From Phycicoccus duodecadis (lineage in GTDB: Bacteria; Actinomycetota; Actinomycetes; Actinomycetales; Dermatophilaceae): DNA of 64,000 nt. Positions 7,178-15,962 of the stretch are shown here, in pieces. The position numbers and the translations under genes were made by a program. Below the pieces are notes generated by a model that was given only the letters and a program-made list of their open reading frames with translations, had not been told where the DNA came from and searched no databases. The first letter of the stretch is position 1. Each line of letters opens with the position of its first letter. The stretch spans positions 2,170,001-2,234,000 of the forward strand of contig NZ_PJNE01000001.1 in the NCBI RefSeq assembly GCF_002846495.1. The letters run 5' to 3'.

Positions 7178-9096
7178 CCGGTGTACACCTGCATCCCGGT
7201 CAGCACGGTGGACTGCGGGACGTCCGCCGTCACGCCCACCGTGGCCGTGCCGGAGACGACCGTGGCGCGGCCGTCGGCCTCGACCCCGAGGACGTCGACC
7301 CGGGTGTCGCCGGTGGCGTCACCCAGGGCGGTGACGCTGACGTACTTGTCCCAGCCGCCGCCGAGGACCACGAGCGAGGTGAGCCGCGAGCCGTTCCAGC
7401 GGTAGACGATGGCGGTGCCGTCGCGGGTGATGCCGAGCACGTCGCGCCGGCCGTCGCCGTTCCAGTCGCCCACCCCGACGATCTTGACGATGTTCTGCCA
7501 CCCGGTGCCGATGACGCGGCTGGTGCTGAAGCCGCCGATGCCGTTGCCGGGGTAGATCCGCAGCTGCTGGGCGCCGTCGACCGCGATCATGTCGGAGCGG
7601 CCGTCACCGTCGAGGTCGTTGGCCCCCGTCAGGCGGCTCATCGCCTGCCAGCCGTGGCCGACGTCGCGACCCGACTGCAGACCGCCCACCCCGTTGCCGG
7701 GGTACATCCGCAGCGCTCCGGTGGCCGTGACCCGCGCCAGGATGTCGGCCACCCGGTCGCCGTTCCAGTCGCCCGGCGTGACGGCCAGGTCGACCCCGGA
7801 CCAGTGCCCGCTCGAGAGGGTCACCGGCGCCTGCAGCTGCCCGTCCTGGGTGTGCAGCAGCATCAGGTCGTGGGCGGCGTTCGTGGCCAGCACGTCGTTG
7901 TCGCCGTTGTTGTCGATGTCGTGGTCGACGGTCAGCGACGGGAGCCCGCGCACCGGTGGCGACGCGGCCGCCGCGATCGTCGGCACGTACCGGTAGAGCC
8001 CGGCGCCGGGGCAGCTGGTCTGGAAGACGTCGCGGTGCCCACTGACGCCGCGGTACAGCGCGCCCGCGAGGTTGGCCGGCTTCGCGGGGTCGAACTGGTG
8101 CACCTGGGCCTTCCACGCGACCAGGCGTGAGTAGGCCGAGACCACCGCCGAGGGCGCGGCGACGTCGGTGAAGTCGCCGATGGTGGCGATGCCGGTCGAC
8201 CAGGAGTTGACCCCCTTGGCCTGGGCCCCCACGACGGCGCGGTCCATCCCGCCGTAGCGCCCCTCCCAGATCCGCCCGAAGCGGTCGATGAGGAAGTTGT
8301 AGCCGATGTCGCTCCAGCCGCGACCGTTGACGTGGAAGGCGTAGATGCCGCGGATCAGGGCCGGCACGTCGGCGGCGGAGTAGGTGTTGGAGTTGACGGT
8401 GTGGTGCACGATCGCCGCCTGCACGCCGGCGTACAGCACGGGCCCGTTCCGCATGCTCTCGTCGGCGCCCCACTGGGCGCGGGTGTAGATGGCCGGCTTC
8501 GACACCGACGCCCCGGCGGCCCCCGGGACGGCCGTCCCGACGGTGTCGTCGGCGGCGGAGTGGCCGGGGTCGATGACCGGCATCGCGATCGTCGTGGCGC
8601 GGTGGTCGCGCGGACCGACCGCCCGCAGCTGGACGCCGGTGCCCGAACCCACGGCGACCGGGTCGGAGCCGGGCCGGGAGTGGGTCGACTCCACGGTCCC
8701 CCCGTCCGGGCCGTGGCCGTCGTCCTCCGTCGTGGGCGCCCACGCCGACCAGGCGCCGGTGGTGCTCGTGCGAGTGCGGTACTCGACCACGAGGTCGTCC
8801 TGCGGGCCGCTCCAGGTCATCCCGACGACGAGGGGCCGGTCACCGGCGCGCACCTCGTCCGACATCGTCACGACCTCCAGCCGGCCCGGTGTGGAGCCGA
8901 CGCGGGCAGCGGTCACGCCCGCCTCGCCGGCGCTCAGGGCGGCCTCGGCGCTGCCGGCGGCCGGGGCGTGCAGCGGGGCCTGGCGCTCGCTCGGTGCCAC
9001 CGGGTGCGGGGCCGCCCCGGCCTGGACGCCGGTGGTCATCACCCCGGTGACGACGAACAGGGCGCAGGCCCCCAGCACAGCAAGGATCCGACGCAT
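7174..9096 (-). CDS. Secreted N-acetylmuramoyl-L-alanine amidase (PGRP/amidase_2) with FG-GAP/VCBS repeats
   Basis: The 640-residue protein has a signal peptide (about 1-27). An N-terminal region of unknown fold runs to 200, and a PGRP-type amidase domain spans about 203-375. Zinc ligands are visible: H231/H232 in AAIVHHTVNSN, H354 in SGHRDVF and C362 in QTSCPG. Such enzymes cut the bond between N-acetylmuramic acid and the stem peptide. The C-terminal 250 residues are FG-GAP/VCBS repeats with DxDxDG-type loops such as GDWNGDGRRDVLG and NDLDGDGRSDMIAVD. It is the first gene of a two-gene unit with the SpoIID protein. Zinc ligands are intact, so it should be active. It faces the glycan locus, and the spacing of 147 bp suggests its own promoter. 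Confidence 0.88.
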   Translation of the reverse strand: MRRILAVLGACALFVVTGVMTTGVQAGAAPHPVAPSERQAPLHAPAAGSAEAALSAGEAGVTAARVGSTPGRLEVVTMSDEVRAGDRPLVVGMTWSGPQDDLVVEYRTRTSTTGAWSAWAPTTEDDGHGPDGGTVESTHSRPGSDPVAVGSGTGVQLRAVGPRDHRATTIAMPVIDPGHSAADDTVGTAVPGAAGASVSKPAIYTRAQWGADESMRNGPVLYAGVQAAIVHHTVNSNTYSAADVPALIRGIYAFHVNGRGWSDIGYNFLIDRFGRIWEGRYGGMDRAVVGAQAKGVNSWSTGIATIGDFTDVAAPSAVVSAYSRLVAWKAQVHQFDPAKPANLAGALYRGVSGHRDVFQTSCPGAGLYRYVPTIAAAASPPVRGLPSLTVDHDIDNNGDNDVLATNAAHDLMLLHTQDGQLQAPVTLSSGHWSGVDLAVTPGDWNGDRVADILARVTATGALRMYPGNGVGGLQSGRDVGHGWQAMSRLTGANDLDGDGRSDMIAVDGAQQLRIYPGNGIGGFSTSRVIGTGWQNIVKIVGVGDWNGDGRRDVLGITRDGTAIVYRWNGSRLTSLVVLGGGWDKYVSVTALGDATGDTRVDVLGVEADGRATVVSGTATVGVTADVPQSTVLTGMQVYTG

Positions 9097-9243
9097 GACA
9101 ACACCTCTCGGGACTCACGGCCCCGCAGGCCCTCAGGGGTGGGCGAGCGGGGGGACCCCCGCAACAACGGCACCACCCGTCACAGGAGTCCCCAGAACCA
9201 TCGCACAGGGTCGGGGGCCCGACAACCGGATCGGCGGAATCGG

Positions 9244-11880
9244 TCAGGGACCGGACTCAGGCTCCGGCGTGTCGCCGCGGACACCCAGCACGTCGTGCAG
9301 CACCCGGGCCGAGCGCCGGCCGTCGTGGTGGGCCCGCGCGAACGCCGTCCCCTCGGCCGCCGTGCGACGGGCGGCGTCGCGGTCGTCGAGCACCGACCGG
9401 ATGACGTCCTCGAGGGTGTCGGGGGTCGCCTCGATGATGGGCGGGCCGCCGGCAGCGTCGCGGACCTGGTCGGTGACGTTGCTGAGCACCAGCCGGCCGG
9501 CCGACATCGCCTCGAGGGCCAGGGCCCCGTAGGTGCCGATCGCGAACTGGTCGAGCACGAGGTCGGCGTCGGCGATCAGGCGCGGCATCTCCGAGGGCGG
9601 GGTGTGCTCGATGCGCCGGTACTCGATGACGCCCTTGTCGTGCAGGGCCGTGAGCAGGGCGTCGACCCGGCCACTGCCCTTGAGCGCGGCCCGGCTCGGG
9701 GCGTGCAGCGCCACCGGCACCCGGCGCTCGAGCAGCGGGGCGTCGGAGGCCCAGGCGTCGACGTCGACGACCACCGGCAGCCAGTGCGCCTCGGGCACGT
9801 CGAGCAGCAGGTCGGGGGTCGAGACGAAGACCGGCCCGTCGAAGGCGTGCACGAGCGGAGCGAGCTCGCCCGTGACCTTCTGCAGCCGGGCGGTGAGCTC
9901 CTCGGTGGGGTCGCGGAACGGCGACCACGGGGTGTGCCGGGCGTGCTGGGCGGGGTCCCGGATCTCGGAGCCGTGCAGGATGAGGCCGACCGAGATGCCG
10001 ACCGCCCGCAGGACGTCGGCGTCACCGGTGAAGTCGCGCCCGTTGCGCAGGCCGAAGAGCGGGCGGCCGGCCTCGAGCAGGGCGTGCGTCCAGGTGTCGA
10101 GGGCCCGCTCCTGGAACCGCTCGGCCCAGGCGCGGTCCTTGGCGTAGGTCTGCACCGGCACGAGCTCGTCGGCGGGGAAGGTGATGGGGCCGCCCCGGTC
10201 GGTGGCCACCACCTCGGTGCGCACCCCCGGCATCGACCGCTCGAGGCCCTTGGCCCACGCCCACGCCTGGCCCGCCATGTTGGCCGGGCCGATGCCGACC
10301 ACCGAGGGGCGGTCGGCGCGAGTGGCGGGCGTCTCGACCAGCGAGTCGAGGTCGGGCACGTGCTCGGGCTCGTGGACCCGGCCGGGGCCGAGGACGCGCC
10401 CGTAGAAGGCGCGCAGCGCCGCCTCCTGCCGGTCCCAGGCGAAGGGCACCAGCAGCTCGGGGTCGTCGAGGATGCGGCGACGCAGCGCGGGGCCGTGCTC
10501 GAGCACCTCGCGCACGCCGCGGGCCAGGTCCTCGGGGTCGCCGGCGACGTGCACGGCGCCCACGCGGTACTCCTCGACGAACTCCTTCTGGGCCCGGCAG
10601 TCGCTGGCCAGCACCGGGAGCCCGGCGTAGAGGTACTCGAACAGCTTGTTCGCCAGCGCCACCTCGTGGCTGCCGAAGTGCAGGAACGGCAGCAGCCCCA
10701 CGTCGGCGGTCGCGACGAACGCCGAGACCTCCTCGGGGCGCACCGGGTCGAGCAGGTGCAGCCGGTCGGAGACCCCCAGCTCGGCGGCGAGGTCGCTGAG
10801 CACCTTGGCCGAGCGGATCTCCTTGTGCGGCACGCACACCACCGCGAGGTGCACGTCGGGCAGCAACGGCAGGGCGCGCACCGCGGTGTCGACGCCCCGG
10901 GCCGTCGTGACCCCGCCGCTGTAGACCGCCAGCGGCTGGTCCGGCGCCAGGCCGCACGCCTCGCGGATGGTGGTCTCGACCGGCCGCGAGCCGGCTCCCA
11001 GCACCGGGCTGTTCATGACGACCGTGGGGAGCTCGGGCAGGTCGTAGCGCTCCTGCAGGGTCTCGGCCAGGGCCGGGGTGACCGTGACGACGGCGTCGGC
11101 GTCGTGCACGTACTCGGACTCGAGGTCGAGGTAGGCGGCCCGCTTGCGCTTGGTGCGCCCGCCGTACAGCGAGAGCCCGGCCACGTACTCGTGGGCGTCG
11201 TACACCCACGCGGCCGGGCGGCCGGCGGCCCGGCGCCGGGCCACGGCCCGGCTGGCCACCCCGACGAGGTGGATGTCGTGTGCGTGCAGCACGTCCCACT
11301 CGAGGCGGTCGATGACGGGCCCGAAGGCCAGCTGGTAGTCGTCGATCTCGGGCAGCAGGCGCCGCCACGACGCCCCGGCGGGCACCCGCGAGAGCGCGCC
11401 GTCGTAGCCGCGCCACAGGCGCCCCTCGAGGGCCTTGACCCGGCGGTCGAGGCCCTGGCGGACCCGCGTCACCTCGCGCCCCGCGCGGGCGCCGCGCCCC
11501 CGCAGCTTCGTGGCGGGGCCGCCGACCGCGGCCTCCTCGTGCCGCAGGGTGGAGCGCAGGTCCTGGGCGCGCCGCACGGCGGAGTCGATCCCGAGGTTGA
11601 GGTGGCGCGCGCGCACGGCGGCGCGGCGGCGGGCCTCGGCGTCGCGCAGCTGCCAGGCGATGGGCACGCGGATGACGCGCATGTCGCCGAGCACGGTCTC
11701 GGTGTAGCGGCCCGACGAGGCGTAGCCCAGCAGGGTCACGTCGACACCGGCGGCGCTGAGGGCGAGCCCCATCTTCAGGACGCGCGTGTCGTGGCTGATG
11801 TCGTTGCCGACCATCATCAGGACGCGCGCGGGACCCTCCGTGGCCCCCGCGCCGAGCGGCGACACCGAGGTGGGGCTCAC
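9244..11880 (-). CDS. Fused double GT-B (GT4-like) glycosyltransferase
   Basis: At 878 residues this is about twice the size of a normal glycosyltransferase. Residues 18 to about 490 form one GT4-like enzyme, with VGNDISHDTRVLKMGLAL at the start, DVLHAHDIHLVG in the middle and HEVALANKLFEYLYAGLPV as the nucleotide-sugar region. A second, weaker GT-B unit begins near 515 (PSVVGIGPANMAGQAWAW) and contains LILHGSEIRDP and GTYGALALEAMSAGRLVL. A basic, helical insert lies at about 90-150 of the first unit. The GTG start at 11880 overlaps the stop of the dehydrogenase gene (GTGA), so it is translated with it. It presumably adds two sugars, or alternates between two, in the surface glycopolymer. Donor sugars are unknown. 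Confidence 0.82.
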   Translation of the reverse strand: MSPTSVSPLGAGATEGPARVLMMVGNDISHDTRVLKMGLALSAAGVDVTLLGYASSGRYTETVLGDMRVIRVPIAWQLRDAEARRRAAVRARHLNLGIDSAVRRAQDLRSTLRHEEAAVGGPATKLRGRGARAGREVTRVRQGLDRRVKALEGRLWRGYDGALSRVPAGASWRRLLPEIDDYQLAFGPVIDRLEWDVLHAHDIHLVGVASRAVARRRAAGRPAAWVYDAHEYVAGLSLYGGRTKRKRAAYLDLESEYVHDADAVVTVTPALAETLQERYDLPELPTVVMNSPVLGAGSRPVETTIREACGLAPDQPLAVYSGGVTTARGVDTAVRALPLLPDVHLAVVCVPHKEIRSAKVLSDLAAELGVSDRLHLLDPVRPEEVSAFVATADVGLLPFLHFGSHEVALANKLFEYLYAGLPVLASDCRAQKEFVEEYRVGAVHVAGDPEDLARGVREVLEHGPALRRRILDDPELLVPFAWDRQEAALRAFYGRVLGPGRVHEPEHVPDLDSLVETPATRADRPSVVGIGPANMAGQAWAWAKGLERSMPGVRTEVVATDRGGPITFPADELVPVQTYAKDRAWAERFQERALDTWTHALLEAGRPLFGLRNGRDFTGDADVLRAVGISVGLILHGSEIRDPAQHARHTPWSPFRDPTEELTARLQKVTGELAPLVHAFDGPVFVSTPDLLLDVPEAHWLPVVVDVDAWASDAPLLERRVPVALHAPSRAALKGSGRVDALLTALHDKGVIEYRRIEHTPPSEMPRLIADADLVLDQFAIGTYGALALEAMSAGRLVLSNVTDQVRDAAGGPPIIEATPDTLEDVIRSVLDDRDAARRTAAEGTAFARAHHDGRRSARVLHDVLGVRGDTPEPESGP

Positions 11881-13184
11881 GGCGCGGTCGAGCCGGCCGC
11901 CACACCCACCGTGCGATGGGTGACACCCTCCCAGTCGGAGGCCGAGGTGAGGCGGCGCCCGTCGACCAGGCTGCGCACCCCCGGCAGGTCGCTCGGGCGC
12001 AGGTCGCGGTACTCGGCGTGGTCGGCCTGGACCACGGCGGCGTCGGCGGGCTCCCCGAGGTGGTACGGCGTCAGGCCGAGGGCCTCGAGCTCGGCGTCGT
12101 CGAACATCGGGTCGTGCACCAGGGCGAGCGCGCCCCGGGCGGTGAGGGCGGTGACCGTGTCGAAGACGCCCGAGAAGGCCGTCTCCTTGACCCCGCCGCG
12201 GTAGGCGGCCCCGAGCACGACCACCCGCTGGCCGTCGAGGGAGCCGTGCGCGCCCTCGAGCAGGCCGATGGTGTAGTCGGGCATCTGCTTGTTGGCCGCG
12301 CGGGCCGCGCTGACGACGGTGGCGTCGGGGTCGGTGTGCAGGTAGAGCCGCGGGTAGATCGGGATGCAGTGGCCGCCGACCGCGATACCCGGCCGGTGGA
12401 TGTGGCTGAAGGGCTGGGAGTTGCTGGCGTCGATGACCGAGTGGATGTCGATGCCCTGGGCGTCGGCGAAGCGGGCGAACTGGTTCGCGAGGCCGATGTT
12501 GACGTCGCGGTAGGTGGTCTCGGCCAGCTTCGCGAGCTCGCTGGCCTCGGCGCTGCCGAGGTCCCAGACGCCGTTGGCCCGCGGCAGGTCGGGACGGTCG
12601 TCGAAGTCGAGGACGGCCTCGTAGAAGTCGGTGGCCTTCTGCGCGCCGGCCGCCGAGAGGCCGCCGACCAGCTTGGGGTACTTGCGCAGGTCCTCGAAGA
12701 CCCGGCCGGTGAGCACGCGCTCGGGGCTGAAGACCAGGTGGAAGTCCTGCCCCTCGGTGAGCCCGGAGATCTCCTCGATCATCGGCTTCCAGCGCCCCCG
12801 CGTGGTGCCGACCGGCAGCGTGGTCTCGTACGACACCAGGGTGCCCGGCGTGAGGTGCTGCGCCAGGCTGCGGGTGGCGGAGTCCATCCAGCCGAAGTCG
12901 GGGGTGCCCTCCTCGTCGACGAACAGGGGCACGACCAGCACGATGGCGTCGGCGCCGGGCACGGCGTCGGCGTAGTCGGTGGTGGCGCGCAGCCGACCGG
13001 CCGGGACGAGCTCGCTCAGGTACTCCTGCAGGTGCGCCTCGCCCGGGAACGGCTCGCGGCCGGCGTTGACGGCCTCGACGGTGGCGGGGTTGACGTCGAC
13101 CCCCACCACCTCGTGGCCCTTCTGGGCGAACTGGGCCGCCAGGGGCAGCCCGATCTTGCCGAGCGCGACAACGCAGATCTTCAC
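11877..13184 (-). CDS. UDP-N-acetyl-hexosamine 6-dehydrogenase (WecC/WbpA family)
   Basis: The 435-residue protein is a nucleotide-sugar dehydrogenase. It oxidises the C6 hydroxyl of a UDP-HexNAc to a carboxylate in two NAD+ steps. It has the N-terminal Rossmann motif VVALGKIGLPLA, K219 and N229 in the AKLAETTYRDVN helix, and the catalytic C273 in VGGHCIPIYP. That signature is closer to the UDP-ManNAc/UDP-GlcNAc dehydrogenase branch than to UDP-glucose dehydrogenase (compare the separate ugd at 35426, which has GGYCLPKDT). It lies upstream of the double glycosyltransferase with a 4-bp overlap. With the epimerase and the WbpB/E/D-like genes it fits synthesis of an aminated mannuronic acid. UDP-GlcNAc versus UDP-ManNAc as substrate is undecided. 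Confidence 0.88.
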   Translation of the reverse strand: MKICVVALGKIGLPLAAQFAQKGHEVVGVDVNPATVEAVNAGREPFPGEAHLQEYLSELVPAGRLRATTDYADAVPGADAIVLVVPLFVDEEGTPDFGWMDSATRSLAQHLTPGTLVSYETTLPVGTTRGRWKPMIEEISGLTEGQDFHLVFSPERVLTGRVFEDLRKYPKLVGGLSAAGAQKATDFYEAVLDFDDRPDLPRANGVWDLGSAEASELAKLAETTYRDVNIGLANQFARFADAQGIDIHSVIDASNSQPFSHIHRPGIAVGGHCIPIYPRLYLHTDPDATVVSAARAANKQMPDYTIGLLEGAHGSLDGQRVVVLGAAYRGGVKETAFSGVFDTVTALTARGALALVHDPMFDDAELEALGLTPYHLGEPADAAVVQADHAEYRDLRPSDLPGVRSLVDGRRLTSASDWEGVTHRTVGVAAGSTAP

Positions 13185-13223
13185 AGGAGCACCGGTCCTC
13201 GTAGACGTCAGGGAATCGCGTCG

Positions 13224-13229
13224 ATCATA
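13224..13229 (-). promoter_or_regulatory. -10 box upstream of the UDP-HexNAc dehydrogenase gene
   Basis: On the minus strand TATGAT, nearly the perfect TATAAT consensus, lies about 40 nt before the ATG at 13184 in the 87-bp gap behind the coiled-coil protein gene. No clear -35 box is seen. It probably drives the dehydrogenase-glycosyltransferase pair. Confidence 0.4.
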
Positions 13230-13271
13230 CGGACTGGGCGGGCCCGGAGCGATTCGCCCCCGGCACCCCGG

Positions 13272-14003
13272 CTACCGCTTGCGCAGCCGCCGGCGAGCCG
13301 CGCGAGCGACCCGACCGACCCCGTTCGCGGGGTCCTGCCGGATGACCTTGAGGGTCTTGGTCGCGTCGGACCGCACGCCGGCCAGGCCCCGTTCGGCGCG
13401 GGCCTTGGCCAGGGCCGACTCTGCGGTGCGGACGCGTTCGGCGAGCCGCTTGCCCTCGGCGCGCTGCTCGGCCAGGTCGGCTGCGAGCTGCTCGGCCCGG
13501 GCGCTCGCGGCCACGAGGCCGGCCCGCAGCTGGAGCCCCTCGACGAGCCACTCGGCCGTCATCCGCGCGCGGGCGGCGTCGGTGTCGAGCACCACGGTGC
13601 CCAGCAGGTGGGTGCGCACCGGCACGGACGGGTCGCGGGTGAGGACGACGACGACGCGGGCGGCACCGGCGGTGACCGTCTGGGCGCGCACGACCCGCAG
13701 GCCGGCCGCGGCGACCGAGGCCAGCAGGGGGCCGACGGGCAGCTCCGAGGCCGGGGTCCGCAGCAGCACCAGGGACACGTCGTGCTCGCCGAGGCGCTGG
13801 GCGAGGGCGTCGACCCGCGCGGCCTCCCAGCCGCCGAACCACGCGTCGACGAGCAGCGCCGGGGCCGAGGTGTCGTCGGCCGGACCCTCGGCGACCGGGA
13901 CCGACCCGAGGCGCACGGCCGCGGCGTCGGGCAGCCGGTACACGGTGCGGTCGGGCGCGCCGTCGACGTGGAGGTAGTCCTCGACGATGTCGGAGAGGGC
14001 CAT
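13272..14003 (-). CDS. Unknown protein with C-terminal coiled coil in the glycan locus
   Basis: I do not recognise this 243-residue protein. The first 150 residues look like a compact alpha/beta domain, with hydrophobic strands such as ALLVDAWFGGWEA, VSLVLLRTP and RVVVVLTRDPSVPVRTHLLG. Residues about 165-215 are an Ala/Glu/Arg-rich helix likely to form a coiled coil (LAADLAEQRAEGKRLAERV). The tail is very basic (RVARAARRRLRKR). No signal peptide or membrane span is seen. Its ATG shares one base with the stop of the methyltransferase gene (TGATG), so the two are translated together. Position between a methyltransferase and the sugar dehydrogenase suggests a role in glycan assembly, for example an enzyme partner or chain-length regulator. 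That is inference from context only. Confidence 0.7.
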   Translation of the reverse strand: MALSDIVEDYLHVDGAPDRTVYRLPDAAAVRLGSVPVAEGPADDTSAPALLVDAWFGGWEAARVDALAQRLGEHDVSLVLLRTPASELPVGPLLASVAAAGLRVVRAQTVTAGAARVVVVLTRDPSVPVRTHLLGTVVLDTDAARARMTAEWLVEGLQLRAGLVAASARAEQLAADLAEQRAEGKRLAERVRTAESALAKARAERGLAGVRSDATKTLKVIRQDPANGVGRVARAARRRLRKR

Positions 14004-14671
14004 CAGGCGACCCTCACCGCGACGTGCATCCCGGCCGGGTCATCCCGGAAGTCGTTGCGCACGAACCGTTCCACGGTCATCCCACACTCCTCGAGCACGG
14101 CCCGGTACCGGCTGGCGGCCCGGGTCTTCTGGTAGTGGCTCCACGCCCGGTCGGCGTCGGCCTGGTGGTCGACGAGGCCGATCCGGCCGCCCAGGCGCAC
14201 GAGGGAGGCGAGGTGGCGGACGCTGGCCTCCCACTCCCGGTCGTCCATCAGGTGGTAGAGCACGTCGATGCTGACGACGACGTCGTACAGGTGGCTCGGC
14301 GACCAGTCCTGCAGGGCCGAGACGGCGTAGGACTCGAGCGGGCCGGCGGCCGCCCGGCAGCCGGCCACGGCGACCTCGCTGGTGTCAATGCCGTCGACGC
14401 GGTGCCCGAACGAGGCGATGGCGCGCGAGAAGTGGCCCTGCCCGCAGCCCGCGTCGAGCACCCGGAGGGGCGACGCGGGGTCGGACTGGGTGCCCAGCAC
14501 CTCGAGCAGGCGAGCGGTGCGGACGGCGTAGAACATGGCGTTCTCGGCGCGGGACATGCTGATGTTGCCGCCCGAGGCCAGGTCGTCGCTCTCCGCGTGT
14601 CGCCGGTCCCAGTACGTCCGGGCCTCGGTGGCGGTGAACGCCTCCCGGCCGGCACCCGTGGTGTGGCTCAC
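14003..14671 (-). CDS. Class I SAM-dependent methyltransferase
   Basis: The 222-residue protein carries motif I, RVLDAGCGQGHFSRA, the acidic residue after strand 2 in RVDGIDTSEVA, and VVVSIDVLYHL as motif IV. It is a Rossmann-fold methyltransferase without membrane segments. The C-terminal segment with DHQADADRAWSHYQKT resembles small-molecule or lipid-linked-glycan methyltransferases. The substrate cannot be told. In this locus it could methylate a sugar or terminate a growing glycan chain, as Wzt/WbdD-type systems do, but no kinase partner is present. The GTG start at 14671 has GGAGG about 7 nt before it. It diverges from wecB across 129 bp. Confidence 0.8.
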   Translation of the reverse strand: MSHTTGAGREAFTATEARTYWDRRHAESDDLASGGNISMSRAENAMFYAVRTARLLEVLGTQSDPASPLRVLDAGCGQGHFSRAIASFGHRVDGIDTSEVAVAGCRAAAGPLESYAVSALQDWSPSHLYDVVVSIDVLYHLMDDREWEASVRHLASLVRLGGRIGLVDHQADADRAWSHYQKTRAASRYRAVLEECGMTVERFVRNDFRDDPAGMHVAVRVA

Positions 14672-14722
14672 CGCTGTCCTCCCGCTCCGTGACCCGTGGC
14701 CATGGGGGCCCGGCAGACGGTC

Positions 14723-14733
14723 ACGCTAGCCTA
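14723..14733. promoter_or_regulatory. Overlapping divergent -10 boxes between the methyltransferase and wecB
   Basis: The stretch ACGCTAGCCTA reads TAGCCT on the plus strand (14727-14732) and TAGGCT or TAGCGT on the minus strand (14733-14728 or 14728-14723). Both fit TANNNT and overlap, so the same few bases may open for both directions. Leaders would be about 50-65 nt, and both genes have ribosome-binding sites. Confidence 0.4.
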
Positions 14734-14800
14734 AGTGCCGCCGCGTGCCCAAGGGCACCGCGCCGAGTCGTCCGCCGTTCCCGTCACCGGAAGAACCCCC

Positions 14801-15865
14801 ATGAGAGTGCTGTCCGTCGTCGGGGCCCGCCCCCAGTTCGTCAAGCTCGCGCCCATCGCGCACGCCATGGCCGCGGCGGGCCACGAGCACGTCATCGTGC
14901 ACACCGGGCAGCACTACGACGCCAAGATGTCCGACGTCTTCTTCGCCGACCTGCGCATCCCGGCGCCCGACGTGCACCTGGGCGTCGGCTCCGGCACGCA
15001 CGGGGTGCAGACCGGCGCGATGCTCTCGGCCCTCGACGCCGTCCTGCTCGAGCACCGCCCCGACTGGGTGCTGGTGTACGGCGACACCAACAGCACCATC
15101 GCCGGGGCGCTCTCGGCGGTGAAGCTGCACCTGCCGCTCGCCCACCTCGAGGCGGGGCTGCGCTCGTTCAACCGGCGGATGCCGGAGGAGCACAACCGGG
15201 TCCTCACCGACCACGCCGCCGACCTGTGCCTGGCCCCCACCGAGGTCGCGCGCGGGCACCTGGCCGCCGAGGGCCTGGCCGCGCGCACCGTCGTCACCGG
15301 GGATGTGATGACCGACGTCTGCCTCGCCACCGCGGCCACCGTCCTGGCCGACGAGCCCGCGCCGCCGGCGGGCCTGGCGTCCGGCGAGTTCGTGCTCTCG
15401 ACCATCCACCGGGCCGACAACACCGACGACCCGCAGCGGCTGCGGGCCATCGTCGAGGGCCTGGCCGCCCTCCCCTACCCCGTCGTGCTCACCGCGCACC
15501 CGCGCCTGGTCGCCAAGGCCGCCGAGCACGGCATCGACCTGGCCCAGGGGTCGGTGCACCCGGTCGAGCCGCTCGAGTACCCCGCGATGGTGGCCGCCCT
15601 CGGCCAGGCCCGCGCGGTCGTCACCGACTCCGGCGGCCTGCAGAAGGAGGCCTTCCTGCTGCGCACGCCGTGCACGACGGTGCGCACCGAGACCGAGTGG
15701 ACCGAGACCGTCGACCTCGGCTGGAACGTCCTGGTCACCGACCTCTCCACCCTCACCGCGGTGGTCGACCGGCCCGCGCCCGAGCCCCCCGACGCCGCTC
15801 CGTACGGCGACGGCCACGCGGCCGAGGCGGCCGTGCGCGCCCTCGAGGAGCACCTGCCCCGCTGA
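14801..15865 (+). CDS. wecB: UDP-N-acetylglucosamine 2-epimerase, non-hydrolysing (WecB/WbpI family)
   Basis: The 354-residue protein is a GT-B-fold epimerase interconverting C2 epimers of UDP-GlcNAc or of its 3-acetamido uronic acid form. Family landmarks are VVGARPQFVKLAP at the N-terminus, THGVQTGAM, VYGDTNSTIAG, AHLEAGLRSF, PEEHNR (which hold the Asp/Glu residues used in catalysis) and VTDSGGLQKEAF near the C-terminus. The start at ATG 14801 is chosen because the family starts at MRVLSVVG; upstream in-frame codons add an unrelated tail. It stands between leftward sugar genes of the same locus. If the WbpB/E/D-like genes at 15963-18632 feed it, its true substrate may be UDP-GlcNAc(3NAc)A, as for WbpI, and not plain UDP-GlcNAc. 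Sequence alone does not separate the two. Confidence 0.9.
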   Translation: MRVLSVVGARPQFVKLAPIAHAMAAAGHEHVIVHTGQHYDAKMSDVFFADLRIPAPDVHLGVGSGTHGVQTGAMLSALDAVLLEHRPDWVLVYGDTNSTIAGALSAVKLHLPLAHLEAGLRSFNRRMPEEHNRVLTDHAADLCLAPTEVARGHLAAEGLAARTVVTGDVMTDVCLATAATVLADEPAPPAGLASGEFVLSTIHRADNTDDPQRLRAIVEGLAALPYPVVLTAHPRLVAKAAEHGIDLAQGSVHPVEPLEYPAMVAALGQARAVVTDSGGLQKEAFLLRTPCTTVRTETEWTETVDLGWNVLVTDLSTLTAVVDRPAPEPPDAAPYGDGHAAEAAVRALEEHLPR

Positions 15866-15902
15866 CCCGGTCCGGTGGCCACCGGCCGGGAGAGGCCGCA
15901 CT

Positions 15903-15948
15903 GCACGCGGGACGGGCCGGGGACGCGTCCCCGGCCCGTCCCGCGTGC
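15903..15948. terminator. Perfect 46-bp palindrome at a convergent junction
   Basis: The 46 bases from 15903 to 15948 are fully self-complementary around the central ACGCGT, with arms rich in GGGACGGGCC. They sit between the ends of wecB (15865) and the leftward oxidoreductase gene (15963). In RNA from either strand they give a stem of about 21 pairs. There is no T-run, as is common in high-GC actinobacteria. It most likely acts as a bidirectional terminator. Confidence 0.75.
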
Positions 15949-15962
15949 CCCGCCGGGCGACG

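Noticed and set aside
8332..12204. Rightward open frame of about 1290 codons
   Set aside because: Antisense to the amidase, double glycosyltransferase and dehydrogenase genes, and rich in Gly/Arg/Val with no domain.
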